Shown piece after piece: positions 1 through 11,615 of a DNA stretch of 64,000 nucleotides. Under the pieces are notes generated by a model. The model made no database searches and was not told where the DNA came from. It worked only from the letters and a program-made list of their open reading frames with translations. A program made the translations under genes and the position numbers. Within the stretch, counting starts at the first letter, position 1. Every line of letters starts with the position of its first letter. Source of the stretch: Xenopus tropicalis. Lineage: Eukaryota > Chordata > Amphibia > Anura > Pipidae. Location of the stretch: positions 141,367,545 to 141,431,544 of the forward strand of contig NC_030680.2 of NCBI RefSeq assembly GCF_000004195.4, in the 5' to 3' direction.

Positions 1-745
1 ACACCCACATTAGTCTCGCCTGTGTCAGGACTGTGGAGAACATCAACAACACTGAAGACTTTCCTATATAATTGACTCTCTCTATAACTGGGGTAGATCA
101 AAAATGGAGTAAACATTCCAGTTTTGGCTGGAGACATCCAGTTCTGAACCCAAAAATCAGACTGAACTTGGAGAAACTTATTTTACCGCAAACCCATTCG
201 ATTCAGCCCTGTCTAGTCTTTTGGGTCATGGACAATCATTGGCTGCTGAACATAATCCACTGTGCAAGAGGACATTACATCATAATCCCTTACCTGCAGT
301 TCACATGTATAGAGAATTAGTTTTCATGCAGATAGGCACACCAACATGTAGATATTTATATGGGCTAAAATAAGGCCTGGCCAATCTCTGAAAGTCTTTC
401 AGTGCTGAAATGATACTTCTTGGCTAATGGTATGCTGAAAAGATCTTCATAGGGGATTGACCCTTTTTATTATGCAGAGCTTTACAAGATACAAAAATGC
501 AATGTTTTGGGCTTGATAGTAGTCTACCTTTGTCTGGCAACAAATCTTGCAACAATTTTGCCACAACACTAAAGATTTCCTATTTGACCCTCCTCCTACT
601 AAGTGGGGGTATTTGGGTTTTTCAAACGGACAGTCCTCTTTTGGCTGGTGACATCCATCCAAAAAGTGGTACATCTTCTGGCCCTGGTGTTGCCAACAAC
701 TCTTGGTGCAATTTGGGGCATTTAATGCCTGAGCTGCAGTTGGGT
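1..745. repeat. Copy I (partial) of a ~757-bp local tandem duplication
   Basis: The sequence from base 1 (acacccacat, then the tgtgtcaggactgtggagaa block) recurs with few changes from 758. The blocks around 470-745 recur around 1620-1965. This copy begins at the window edge, so more copies may lie to the left. It contains no intact gene. Its short open frames do not resemble a protein family I know. The repeat class is unknown; it could be a satellite or a duplicated retroelement fragment. Confidence 0.75.
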
Positions 746-757
746 TTTTGCTGGCCC

Positions 758-1968
758 CCACACCCACATAAATCTTGTCTGTGTCAGGACTGTGGAGAAC
801 ATCAACAACACTGAAGACTTTCCTATATAACTGACTCTCCTTATAATTAGGGTAGATCAAAAATGGAGTAAACATTCCAGTTTTGGCTGGAGACATCCAG
901 TTCTGATTCCAAAAAAATCAGACTGAACTTGGAGAAACTGATTTTACCACAAACCCATTAGATTCAGCCCTGTCTGGTCTTTTGGGTCATGGACGATCAT
1001 TGGTTGCTGTAAATACAAAAACAAACACTTATGTTTGCCAATTTGCCATCCATAAACCGGAGAAAACTCACCAAGGTGAAAAGGATAATCCGGGTGCTCC
1101 AACCCCAAACTCTCAGCTCAAGAGAGCGGACAAACCGTACAAAAAGAGTGGCACTCTAAACATCCAAGAGACAGGCCATTTAAAAAGTTTTTTTTTATGG
1201 GCTAAAATAAGACCTGGCCAATCTTAGCCATAATGGCTACACCAGGGGTCCCCAAACTTTTTTTTAACTTTGAACAATATTTAAATATAATGAAAGTTGG
1301 GGAGCAACAAGAGCATGATAAAGGTTCTAGGTGGTGCCAGTGCCGGGCGCCCTAGGCAACCAGGGCGATGGGGTTGCCAGGTCCGCTGGCAGAGGGACTG
1401 CAGGATGGGGAAAGGGCCTGGAACTAGTGGTGGGTGAAAGAAGAGGTACCTGCCTGGCGCCCCCGCACCATTGAAAAAAGAGTGGCACTCTAAACATCCA
1501 AGAGACAGGCCATTTAAAAAGTTTATTTTTTATGGGCTAAAATAAGACCTGGCCAATCTTAGCCATTATGGCTGTGAAAGTCTTTCGGTGCTGAAGTTCT
1601 ACTTTTTGGCTAAAACGGTATGAAGAGCAGAGCTTTACAAGATACAAAAATGCAATGCTTTGGGCTCCATAGTAGTCTACCTTTGTCTGGCAACAAATCT
1701 TGCAACAATATGGGAATTCAATGCCTGAGCTGCAGTTCGGTTTTTGCTTCCTGTCCCTCCAAGTTGTGCTTCTGTTGAGTGACAGTATTGCCACAACACT
1801 TTAGATTTCATATTTGATTCTGGGGTATTTGGGTTTTTCAAACGGACAGCCCTTTTTTGGCACATCCATTTCAGGTTCAGAAAAAAAAAGTGGTGCCTCT
1901 TCTGCCAACCCCTTGTTCTGGCCCTGGTGTTTGCCAGCAACTCTTGGTGCAATTTGGAGCATTTAATG
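758..1968. repeat. Copy II of the ~757-bp duplication, enlarged by insertion
   Basis: This copy matches copy I over its left part (758-1010) and right part (about 1540-1968). The middle differs. A ~95-base block starting aaagagtggcactctaaaca appears twice, at about 1141-1242 and 1476-1570. A hAT-type fragment lies between the two blocks. The first block is broken by the hAT fragment at ggcta; the second runs on without a break into sequence matching copy I near 390. Insertion followed by partial duplication explains this best. Confidence 0.7.
1243..1473 (+). mobile_element. hAT-type MITE fragment (left end only)
   Basis: It starts with CAGGGGTCCCCAAAC, the left terminus of the hAT MITE family seen elsewhere in the window, and is nearly identical to 3148-3400. 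The preceding 8 bases (ggctacac) fit the nnnTAnnn target pattern. The right terminus is missing because the fragment runs directly into a duplicated flank. Confidence 0.7.
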
Positions 1969-2645
1969 CCCGTGCCGCACTATGTTTGCCATTATATCTC
2001 AGCCAAGACTGACGCCTCTTCCCGACCAAGAGGTGATGGTTTATCTTTCCATCATTCACATAATAGGTATCCTTCATGTTCTCTACTTTATGACCTCCCC
2101 GAGCATTTCATGTAAATTTTAATGTTTCCATCTTGTGTTTATCAAGAAATTCCCTGTTTCGTAAATTGCCCATGAAGGCACTACATTGATTTCTCAAGTA
2201 TCCTAGAGAATTGAAATTCTTCCGAAGCGTTGGGTGTAATTTCTTGATATTGATGTAAGGAGGAAGCTCAGTTTGCATATTTTATCCGAGGTCACGGCGC
2301 TATGGCCCATTGCTGTAACTGGAGCATTTGTGTTCAGTGTCTGTATTGACCTTTGAGCTTTTGCATCAAGAAACTGAAAGATGTAATTTTCTCGCTGCAG
2401 TTAGATCTGTAATTGTTACAAGTGCTACATATGATGCTCTCATTTTTTTTTTTAAAAAAAGCTTGTTATTATTGAAATGTATTTATTCCGTGCCAGATTC
2501 CTGTAATGCATCGTGCTCATCGGCACTTTAGTACACAATCTTGCTAATGTGATACACTGGTTGAATCTGGTATTCAATGTTTTAAATCAAATACAGAGCC
2601 ACAATTTCTATATAAAAAGCCCCGTTTGCTTCTCTCATGAAGAGC
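1969..2645. other. Single-copy AT-rich sequence, no gene seen
   Basis: No repeat shared with the rest of the window and no convincing exon was seen. There is a T9/A8 homopolymer run near 2443-2460. It may be intron or upstream sequence of the MDFIC2-like gene. Confidence 0.4.
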
Positions 2646-2653
2646 ACTTAGAT

Positions 2654-2959
2654 CAGGGGTCCCCAACCTTTCTTACTCGGGAGCCACAGTCAAATGTAAA
2701 AAGACTTGGGGAGCAACACAAGCACCATAAAAGTTCATGGAGGAGCCAAATAAGGGCTGTGATTGGCTATTAGGCAGCCTCTATGCACCCTATCAGCTTA
2801 CAGGGGCTTTATTTGGTAGGAATCTTGTTTTTATTCAACCAAAACTTGCCCCCAAGTCAGGAATTCAAAAATAACTCCCTGGTTTGGGGGCACTGAGAGC
2901 AACACCCAAGGGGTTGGGGAGCAACATGTTACCCCTGAGCCACTGGTTGGGGATCACGG
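2654..2959 (+). mobile_element. hAT-type MITE with perfect 8-bp target duplication
   Basis: The termini are CAGGGGTCCCCAACC on the left and GGTTGGGGATCACGG on the right. They are flanked by identical 8-bp repeats, acttagat at 2646-2653 and 2960-2967. Length is 306 bp with no transposase, so it is non-autonomous. This is the best-bounded member of a family with copies at 21442, 35576, 36916, 44013, 49514, 55502 and 61583. Confidence 0.92.
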
Positions 2960-3147
2960 ACTTAGATATTCACTATAAAAACAAGGGCACAGCCATTTGC
3001 CTCAGAGGTAGAAATAAAGTGTGTTCCATCTCTAGAAACACTGACGTCTATAGAAATTATAAAGCTTAATGCTGATTGGTTGTTATGGGTTATTGTAGAT
3101 GGGCAAACTTTGGTCTTGTTACCTCCTAACTTGCATTGTTTCTACAC

Positions 3148-3606
3148 CAGGAGTCCCCAACCTTTTTTTTCACCTGTGAACAACGTTTAAATATAATGAA
3201 AGTTGGGGAGCAACAAGAGCATGATAAAGGTTCTAGGTGGTGCCAGTGCCGGGCCAAGCCGGCCAGGGACCCTAGGCAACCAGGGCAATGGGGTTGCCAG
3301 GGCTGCTGGCGGAGGGACTGCAGTGGGGGGAAAGGGCCTGGAACTAGTGGTCGGTGAAAGAAAAGGTACCTGCCTGGCGCCACCCCACCATTGCACCCTA
3401 GGTAGGTGCCTCTACTGCCTACCCCTAGTTCCAGCTCTGGGTGGTGCCCAATAAGGGCTGTGATTGGTTATTTGGTAGCCCAATGTGGACTATCAGACTA
3501 AAGGAAACTCTTTTTTGGCAGTATACGTGGTCTTTATGCAACCAAAACTTTAACATTTAAAAATGAGCACCTGTTTGAGGCCACTGGGGCCACTGGGAGC
3601 AACTTC
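3148..3606 (+). mobile_element. Composite hAT-type MITE, right end lost
   Basis: The left terminus CAGGAGTCCCCAACC follows ttctacac, which fits nnnTAnnn. The middle (about 3225-3450) is GC-rich and includes cctacccctagttcc, a motif shared with elements near 23120 and 62555, so another element may be nested here. After about 3455 it resembles the 55502 copy (aagggctgtgattgg...). The right terminus is missing at the junction with the tandem array beginning at 3607. Confidence 0.65.
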
Positions 3607-4694
3607 CAACCCAATAGGGCTGTTCTGCCCCCAGTAAGGGGTAATTTTATCTTAGTTGGGATCAAGTACAGGTACTGTTTTATTATTACAGAGAAAAAGG
3701 AATCATTTAACCATGAAATAAACCCAATAGGGCTGTTCTGCCCCAATAAGGGGTAATTATATCTTAGTTGGGATCAAGTACAGGTACTGTTTTATTATTA
3801 CAGAGAAAAAGGGAATCATTTAACCATTAAATAAACCCAATAGGGCTGTTCTGCCCCAATAAGGGGTAATTATATCTTAGTTGGGATCAAGTACAGGTAC
3901 TGTTTTATTATTACAGAGAAAAGGGAATCATTTAACCATGAAATAAACCCAATAGGACTGTTCTGCCCCCAATAAGGGGTAATTATATCTTAGTTGGGAT
4001 CAAGTACAGGTACTGTTTTATTATTACAGAGAAAAGGGAATCATTTAACCATTAAATAAACCCAATAGGGCTGTTCTGCCCCCAATAAGGGGTAATTATA
4101 TCTTAGTTGGGATCAAGTACAGGTACTGTTTTATTATTACAGAGAAAAGGGAATCATTTAACCATTAAATAAACCCAATAGGGCTGTTCTGCCCCCAATA
4201 AGGGGTAATTATATCTTAGTTGGGATCAAGTACAGGTACTGTTTTATTATTACAGAGAAAAGGGAATCATTTAACCATTAAATAAACCCAATAGGGCTGT
4301 TCTGCCCCCAATAAGGGGTAATTATATCTTAGTTGGGATCAAGTACAGGTAATGTTTTATTATTACAGAGAAAAGGGAATAATTTACCCATTAAATAAAC
4401 CCAATAGGGCTGTTCTGCCCCCAATAAGAGGTAATTATATCTTAGTTGGGATCAAGTACAGGTACTGTTTTATTATTACAGAGAAAAGGGAATCATTTAA
4501 CCATTAAATAAACCCAATAGGGCTGTTCTGCCCCAATAAGGGGTAATTATATCTTAGTTGGGATCAAGTACAGGTACTGTTTTATTATTACAGAGGAAAA
4601 AAATCAGAATTATTTGATTAAACTATGGAGACGGCCTTCCCATAATTTGGAGCTTTCTGGATAACAGGTTTCCCGATAATGGATCCAATACCTG
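3607..4694 (+). mobile_element. TA-flanked MITE with ~9 tandem 113-bp modules, left end missing
   Basis: About nine copies of a 112-115-bp unit run head to tail (aataaacccaatagggctg ... gaatcatttaaccatt). Units are nearly identical and differ by a C4/C5 run and a ccatt/ccatg variant. After the array comes the unique right end with tttctggataacag and a terminal ccaatacctg. The left terminus is absent, and the array abuts a truncated hAT MITE. Confidence 0.85.
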
Positions 4695-5043
4695 TTTATA
4701 TACATGCTCTGGGGGTCATTTGGATAAACTGTCTTTCTTCAACCCAAATGAACTACAGTATGTAATACTGTAACTATGATCATTTCATTCAGTTCTTGAT
4801 ACGATTAACCAATGTTTCTTGGGAATCTTCTTGTAACTTCTACCAAACTTGCCCCAATAATGCTCCTATCGTTTACAGTTACTGAGTCCCTTGAGCGTCA
4901 AGGTAGACATCCCTTTCCTAAATATTCTGCATTTCTAGCCTTTTCTCTAATATGAGGGAATAGCCACTCGGGGTTCTCAGCTCATAATCATAAAGTCCAA
5001 GCCTTCAGCTCTGTGTTTGATGTATTGTGTCTATGTGTTATAG
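4695..5043 (+). other. Intron or upstream flank of the MDFIC2-like exon
   Basis: No repeat was recognised. The stretch ends in a T-rich tract and the acceptor dinucleotide ag at 5042-5043 (gtgttatag). No initiating exon was recognised here. Confidence 0.5.
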
Positions 5044-5265
5044 AAAAACACGTTGCCAGTGGACATACAGAAGAGACATGCAGGGCAGGGAAGAGCCCCC
5101 AACACCTAGCTTCTCCTGACCCAAGGCTGGCAGATGACTCTTTCCAAGAAACAAGTGATGAGAAGCATTTACATGATGTACCATTCTCTCCGACTGAGGA
5201 TTGCGCTCAAATTCTTCCCTACAAGGATGGAAGCGAAAGTCCGTCTCTTCAAGCAGATAATGAAG
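5044..5265 (+). CDS. mdfic2: MDFIC2-like gene, internal exon (partial gene)
   Basis: This exon encodes 73 complete codons (KHVASGHTEETCRAG at the start, QADNE at the end), a polar, acidic, probably disordered region with no domain. The boundaries come from an acceptor ag at 5042-5043 and a donor gt at 5266-5267 (gaag|gtaaaa). The exon starts with two bases completing a codon and ends with the first base of a Gly codon, so both phases are 1. It joins perfectly in frame to the exon at 9050. Its length of 222 is divisible by three, so skipping it would keep the frame. The assignment rests on splice compatibility and position before the I-mfa exon, not on recognised homology of this segment. The upstream coding exon with the start codon was not found in the window. 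Confidence 0.65.
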
Positions 5266-5411
5266 GTAAAATTATTTTTTCTCTTTCCTCTGTATAATCA
5301 TCATTTTATCCATGCTTTAAGATAAGTAACTTACATAAAAAGATACAAAGTAAAGTTTACTCCAGGTCTAGTAACCAATAGCAACCATAACGTTTTTTAT
5401 TATTATTATTA

Positions 5412-6651
5412 CAGGTATCGGACCCCTTATCTGGAAACCCATTATCCATTATCTGAATTAGGGAAAGGCCATCTGCCATAGACTCCATTTGGGTTTATTT
5501 AATGGTTAAATTATTCCCTTTTCTCTGTAATTAACCATTAAATAAACCCAATAGGGCTGTTCTGCCCCCAATAAGGGGTAATTATATCTTAGTTGGGATC
5601 AAGTACAGGTACTGTTTTATTATTACAGAGAAAAGGGAATCATTTAACCATGAAATAAACCCAATAGGGCTGTTCTGCCCCCAATAAGGGGTAATTATAT
5701 CTTAGTTGGGATCAAGTACAGGTACTGTTTTATTATTACAGAGAAAAGGGAATCATTTAACCATTAAATAAACTCAATAGGGCTGTTCTGCCCCAATAAG
5801 GGGTAATTATATCTTAGTTGGGATCAAGTACAGGTACTGTTTTATTATTACAGAGAAAAGGGAATCATTTAACCATTAAATAAACCCAATAGGGCTGTTC
5901 TGCCCCCAATAAGGGGTAATTATATCTTAGTTGGGATCAAGTACAGGTACTGTTTTATTATTACAGAGAAAAAGGAATCATTTAACCATTAAATAAACTC
6001 AATAGGGCTGTTCTGCCCCAATAAGGGGTAATTATATCTTAGTTGGGATCAAGTACAGGTACTGTTTTATTATTACAGAGAAAAGGGAATCATTTAACCA
6101 TTAAATAAACCCAATAGGGCTGTTCTGCCCCAATAAGGGGTAATTATATCTTAGTTGGGATCAAGTACAGGTACTGTTTTATTATTAGAGAGAAAAGGGA
6201 ATCATTTAACCATTAAATAAACCCAATAGGGCTGTTCTGCCCCAATAAGGGGTAATTATATCTTAGTTGGGATCAAGTACAGGTACTGTTTTATTATTAC
6301 AGAGAAAAGGTAATCATTTAACCATTAAATAAACCCAATAGGGCTGTTCTGCCCCCAATAAGGGGTAATTATATCTTAGTTGGGATCAAGTACAGGTACT
6401 GTTTTATTATTACAGAGAAAAGGGAATCATTTAACCATTAAATAAACCCAATAGGGCTGTTCTGCCCCCAATAAGGGGTAATTATATCTTAGTTGGGATC
6501 AAGTACAGGTACTGTTTTATTATTACAGAGAAAAGGGAATCATTTTTAAAAATTTGAATTATTTGCTTATAATGAAGTCTATGGGAGATGGCCTTTCTGT
6601 AATTCGGAACTTAATGGATAAGGGGTTTCCAGATAAGGGTTCCCATACCTG
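5412..6651 (+). mobile_element. Complete TA-flanked MITE with ~9 tandem 113-bp modules
   Basis: Left end CAGGTATCGGACCCCTTATC and right end GGTTCCCATACCTG are inverted repeats, and both are bounded by TA. The internal array (about 5533-6545) has about nine units in the same orientation as the 3.6-kb array. Both flanks are ATT repeats: attattatta on the left and tattattatt on the right. The element therefore appears to have inserted into the ATT tail of the L2-type element that continues at 6653. Confidence 0.9.
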
Positions 6652-6652
6652 T

Positions 6653-6835
6653 ATTATTATTATTTATATAGCGCCATCAGTTTACACAGCGCTTTACAGA
6701 ATAGAGGGGTACAAAAGACAGAACAGTTAACATGTACATATAAACAATTCACAAAAATGGTTTGCAGTTACATTGGATGAGAACCGGAGACACTATGGGG
6801 AGGGCCTTGCTCGCAAGAGCTTACATTCTAAAAGT
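6653..6835 (-). mobile_element. L2-type LINE 3' end, minus strand
   Basis: On the plus strand it reads (att)n, tttatatagcgcc, cagcgctttaca, then gagcttacattcta. Its reverse complement has the vertebrate L2-like tail gtaagctc...agggc and ends gcgctatataaataat. The MITE at 5412-6651 interrupts its microsatellite tail. Confidence 0.65.
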
Positions 6836-8360
6836 TTTTAAAGATAAGTGACTTTTATTAGAAATCTGTTTTTGGTTCTGGACTGAACTCAATGGGTGAA
6901 TTCAAATGCTAAAATTCCTGCAGTGACATTGGAGGAAAGAAGGGGAAAGGGACATTAGACATTGGTAGATAGGCCCATTACTGTATACATGAAGGTCACC
7001 TTGGCTCTATGGGAGTGTGAGCCCATACCTGGTAACGGCCATTTATCATCTGCCCAGAACAACAGGAGCCTCACTAATCCTCAAGTTTACTTTGGAGCAA
7101 AGCATTTTTTTTTTTTTATCTCTCCTCTTTTTTTTTAACCAGATAGGGGAATGCTTAGATGCTTAATTGTTACTATCTATTATTTATGTCTACCGGCTCT
7201 TTTTTAGAGCGGATAAAAAGGCTCACATATGCAGATTTGCTAAAATGTGTTGTATCCATTAGCAAAGTTCATGGTTTGTGCTCAGATGGGAATTTAAAAG
7301 CATCCTAACAGCACATCACAGTCTGTGTTATTATTAAAACATTGTGTTTTTTTCTTCTTTCATTTTTTTTTTTTTTGCTAAGTCCCGATCCAGAAAAAAA
7401 TATGGGAAGAAATAAAGATTGTCTTTTTCTATTATGCGTTCCCCAGAGAGGCTCCGATACAACGGGATTAAATGAAAAAAGGCAAAAAAATAGTAAAAAA
7501 GATGTGTTTTAATAAAGCAATTCACGTGAATAACGCAGTCGAGAATGTGTCAACGTTTCTTTAGCGTTGTATTTAATATCTGTTACCGAGGTGCAGGGTT
7601 GGGAAAAAAAAAAAACATAAATGCGAAATGTAGTACCCGGTGAAAGCAGATTTAATTACATTGTGGACTACTGGCTAAAATGATTATATTTTCAGCCTGG
7701 CGCGCGGTATATTTCATACAATTAAACGTGTCACCGTAAACCCTATAAAACCGTTTAATTTTAGTATTATAGCAGTCGGTTTTTCTTGGGAGAGGAAAAT
7801 GAAGCAGAAATGCGTGATATCCGAAATGAGTGGGCGAATCGGCTCCGGTGCCTTTAGGGAAATATAAAAGTAAGATGATTGTAAAGCAATGTCATAACTA
7901 TAGGGGGAGCAATCTGTACTCACAGCCCGGGGCTTTAGGTTGTGACCTGCTATGGTCCCATAATTCCACTTAACTGCCCTCGTCATTCTTATGTGATGTA
8001 GTGGTAGGACCTAGAACAATTATTTTCTACTGGGCCAAGGGTGCAAGGGGGGGGTAACCTTGCACCCTTGGCCCAATAGAAAATACATAGATTCATAAAC
8101 AAAACATTGGAAACATATATTGATAACAGGGAATGGCTAAATAAGTAGCTTGCCAGTTTTCATCCCACAGGTGTTGCCAAACTTGTCAATAAAAGCCAAG
8201 ACCAATCATTCATCAGTCAACTAATAAGGCCATTACTGAATGCAATTTCGACCATTTTAGACCGTTAGACACTGGCAGATGACTTCCTAATGGCCAAAAT
8301 GTATCAGAAATGTCTTCCAGTGTGTACCCAGCTTTATAGGGATAAAATAGAAAATAGTAA
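6836..8360. other. Mostly single-copy intron sequence, candidate regulatory DNA
   Basis: No repeat shared with the window was seen, apart from T runs near 7107 and 7366. Blocks at about 7190-7560 and 7650-7990 are AT-rich with scattered intact CpGs (gcctggcgcgcggtata near 7695). An inverted pair, gggtgcaagg/ccttgcaccc, lies at about 8040-8070. No exon was recognised. Confidence 0.4.
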
Positions 8361-8720
8361 TAGTAAAGATCAACTTGATGGATAGTAATTAAGGTCAGCT
8401 TGATATTTATCCTTATTGGATGGTAGTTATGATCAAACTTGAGATTTGTCCACATTGGATAGTAGTTAAGATCAAACTTGAGACTTCTCCTTATTAGATG
8501 GTAGTTAACATCAAACTTGAGATTTGTCCTTATTGGATGGTAGTTAAGAGTGGCCAGGTTGAGATTTGTCCTTATCTGATGGTAATTTGTCCTTGCAGAT
8601 GGTAGTTAAGGTCAGCTCGAGATTAGTCTTTATTGAATAGTATTGAGTAACTAAGATGAGATTTTTCCTTATTGGTTTGAAGTTAAGACTGACCAAGTGA
8701 TCAACCTGTTCAAGACTTAT
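8361..8720 (+). repeat. Degenerate ~39-bp tandem repeat in the intron
   Basis: About eight diverged units are built on ttgagatttgtccttattg followed by gatggtagttaagatcaaac. Units differ by substitutions and small deletions, so this is an old array unlike the near-identical arrays elsewhere. Confidence 0.75.
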
Positions 8721-8952
8721 GAGCTTTGTCTTAAGAAAGAAGAGGAGACTGAGCAGTCTACAAACTGCCCTCAGTAGGGTAGCATTTATTGATTGCCTTG
8801 AGATGTGTCATTATCAGAATGTAGAAGTGATCACCTTAAGATTTGTTAAGTATAAGCGTTAGGTCCGGTGTCTGACATACTTGTCTGGCAACATCACTGC
8901 ATCGACCAAGTTACAGTTGCATTAGTGTGGCTTGCTGTGGATTCTACAATGA

Positions 8953-9309
<357 letters not shown>

Positions 9310-9398
9310 GATTCAAGGACTCCAACAGGTAGAAGGCACCTGAAAAATCCAACTTTTTTTAAAAAAAAAAACATTTCTATACCGCCTTGTATTTTCCA

Positions 9399-9404
9399 AA
9401 TAAA
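9399..9404 (+). terminator. Polyadenylation signal of the MDFIC2-like gene
   Basis: AATAAA lies 90 bases after the stop codon (ttccaaataaagaag). It is the first canonical signal in the 3' UTR, so it is the likeliest cleavage signal. A weaker attaaa lies near 9865. Confidence 0.6.
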
Positions 9405-10080
9405 GAAGAGTAAAATGGGGTGTGAACATCAGCTGGAACCTTTGTGTCTGGAAGTAGGCAACTCTGGATCTGGGGATTTAACAGAACTATCTGAGAGAAG
9501 GGTTTTTCTTTTCAATATCCATCTCTGTACAAACTGAAGGTCCTACGTGTAACTTACTTTTCATCCCACCGCTTATGGCTCAGCCAAGATGAATTCTAAC
9601 TTGGTCTAAAATGTTGGCTAAGTATGAGAAGTAATAACTCCAGTACTTTTTCTTTTATCATAACACATTTGGTAGGCAATTTATTATGGGAAATGTTCAA
9701 TGTAAATATTTTACAGATTTTTTAGAACTATTTTGCCATGCAGATGCATGACTTGTACATAGTCTTCTCCGGCCGAGTCTCCATGCCCTGCATGCATCGT
9801 CACAAGCTGGATTCTACTTCAATGTCTCCATAGACAGAACCAGCAGAAACACAGTCCGTAGCAATTAAACTTACAAATAACTTTGAAACCACTGAATATT
9901 TGTAATTCGTCTATACTGGGAAGCTTCGGATTAGAAAACCTTCTCCCATATCTTCAGCCCAGTCTGGACAGATCTTGGAACCCTTTACTAACGTCAATGA
10001 ATAGGGTTATATTATAGCACTGGCGTTCATCTCAACATGGATTCTTTTGTATTTTGATACACTTTCCAAGGAATTATGTA
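9405..10080. other. 3' flank or extended 3' UTR, single copy
   Basis: No repeat or further exon was recognised. It ends at an ATT microsatellite. Confidence 0.4.
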
Positions 10081-10084
10081 TATA

Positions 10085-10263
10085 TAGATTATTATTATTA
10101 TTATTATTATTATTAACATTTATTTATAAAGTGCCAACATATCCCGCAGCGCTGTACAATAAGTGGGTTTCATACATTGGACATACAGAGTAACATATAA
10201 AGCAATCAATAACCGATACAGGAGGGGAAGAGAGCCCTGCCCAAAAGAGCTTACAATTTAAAA
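10085..10263 (-). mobile_element. L2-type LINE 3' end, minus strand
   Basis: An (att)n tract is followed by aacatttatttataaagtgc, cgcagcgctgtacaataag and aagagcttacaattt. This matches the copies at 18866, 43362 and 53557. In reverse complement it ends with the L2-like attgtaagctctt...gggcaggg tail. Confidence 0.75.
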
Positions 10264-10604
10264 GATATATATATTCTAACCTAATTAAGCAAGTTATATG
10301 TTTAACAGAATATCAGACCGTATATGTTACTGTTAAATGCAACGCAGAAGGCATGATTAAAAAGCACAGAGGATACAAGTTTTAGCATGTGGATGATTTA
10401 ATAAATAAACCAAAGTTTTAGCAGTAATGTAGATGTTCCTGTACCTGATACAAGAAGGGAATTGGCGCTGTTTGTGCCAATGGTCATTGACTTTGTTGTA
10501 GTCATTATTGCTGCTGATAAGGGGCTTAGTTATCCCACCAAAAATAAGGTTATATTTAGTAATTACAGATTATTTTAGCTAATGACTTCAGTGATAACTA
10601 CTGT
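10264..10604. other. Single-copy AT-rich sequence
   Basis: Nothing recognisable was seen before the start of the 30-bp array. Confidence 0.4.
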
Positions 10605-11296
10605 GTGTGGCATAGCCTGAGATATCACCATAGGATAAGGCATAGCCTGAGATATCACTATAGGATAAGGCATAGCCTGAGATATCACTATAGGATAAGG
10701 CATAGCCTGAGATATCACTATAGGATAAGGCATAGCCTGAGATATCACTATAGGATAAGGCATAGCCTGAGATATCACCATAGGATAAGGCATAGCCTGA
10801 GATATCACCATAGGATAAGGCATAGCCTGAGATATCACTATAGGATAAGGCATAGCCTGAGATATCACTATAGGATAAGGCATAGCCTGAGATATCACTA
10901 TAGGATAAGGCATAGCCTGAGATATCACAATAGGATAAGGCATAGCCTGAGATATCACTATAGGATAAGGCATAGCCTGAGATATCACTATAGGATAAGG
11001 CATAGCCTGAGATATCACTATAGGATAAGGCATAGCCTGAGATATCACCATAGGATAAGGCATAGCCTGAGATATCACCATAGGATAAGGCATAGCCTGA
11101 GATATCACTATAGGATAAGGCATAGCCTGAGATATCACCATAGGATAAGGCATAGCCTGAGATATCACTATAGGATAAGGCATAGCCTGAGATATCACCA
11201 TAGGATAAGGCATAGCCTGAGATATCACTATAGGATAAGGCATAGCCTGAGATATCACCATAGGATAAGGCATAGCCTGAGATATCACTATAGGAG
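10605..11296. repeat. 30-bp tandem array, left half (~23 units)
   Basis: The unit is catagcctgagatatcac(t/c)a followed by taggataagg. Units are nearly identical, mostly differing at one T/C site. Because 30 is divisible by three, all frames stay open and give long spurious ORFs on both strands. The array continues after the insertion at 11297-12030. Confidence 0.95.
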
Positions 11297-11461
11297 CAGC
11301 GTTTTTCAACCGCTGTTCCGCGGCACACTAGTGTGCCGCGAGATGTTGCCTGGTGTGCCATAGGCAGGGCTGCAATTTTTACTTTCAAAGGGGGCCCGGC
11401 CATGCTACAGTTTTTCTTAGTAGCTCGGGCCCCCTTTAATAAAATCCGGGCCCTGTCATTG

Positions 11462-11518
11462 GTTGCGCCCCGTGTGTACGGGTGACGTCAGAACAAACGG
11501 GGCGCAACGTTATAAAAG
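11462..11518 (+). promoter_or_regulatory. CRE plus TATA-box promoter inside the hAT element
   Basis: A perfect cAMP-response palindrome TGACGTCA (11483-11490) sits between inverted 12-mers gttgcgccccgt (11462-11473) and acggggcgcaac (11497-11508). TATAAAAG follows at 11511-11518. Downstream is CpG-rich leader-like sequence with ATGs at 11577 and 11609. The spacing suits RNA polymerase II. Activity is inferred only from motifs. Confidence 0.6.
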
Positions 11519-11615
11519 GGCCTGAGTGCGGTCGCGTGTAGGCAGAAGTGCAGAGGCGGCGCGCGTGAGGGGAAGATGCTGCTGAAGCCGCCGAAGAGCA
11601 GAAGTAAAATGCTGC

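Noticed and set aside
447..896. 149-codon minus-strand ORF in the left-edge duplication
   Set aside because: The second copy breaks the frame, and no domain or codon bias supports coding.
2513..3069. ORFs across the hAT MITE (also at 35433-35781, 37006-37321, 49594-49839, 61712-62032)
   Set aside because: The same frame recurs in every copy of a 300-bp non-autonomous element. It does not resemble a transposase.
10605..11296. CRISPR-like regularly spaced repeats
   Set aside because: Units are contiguous with no unique spacers, and the context is a vertebrate genome.
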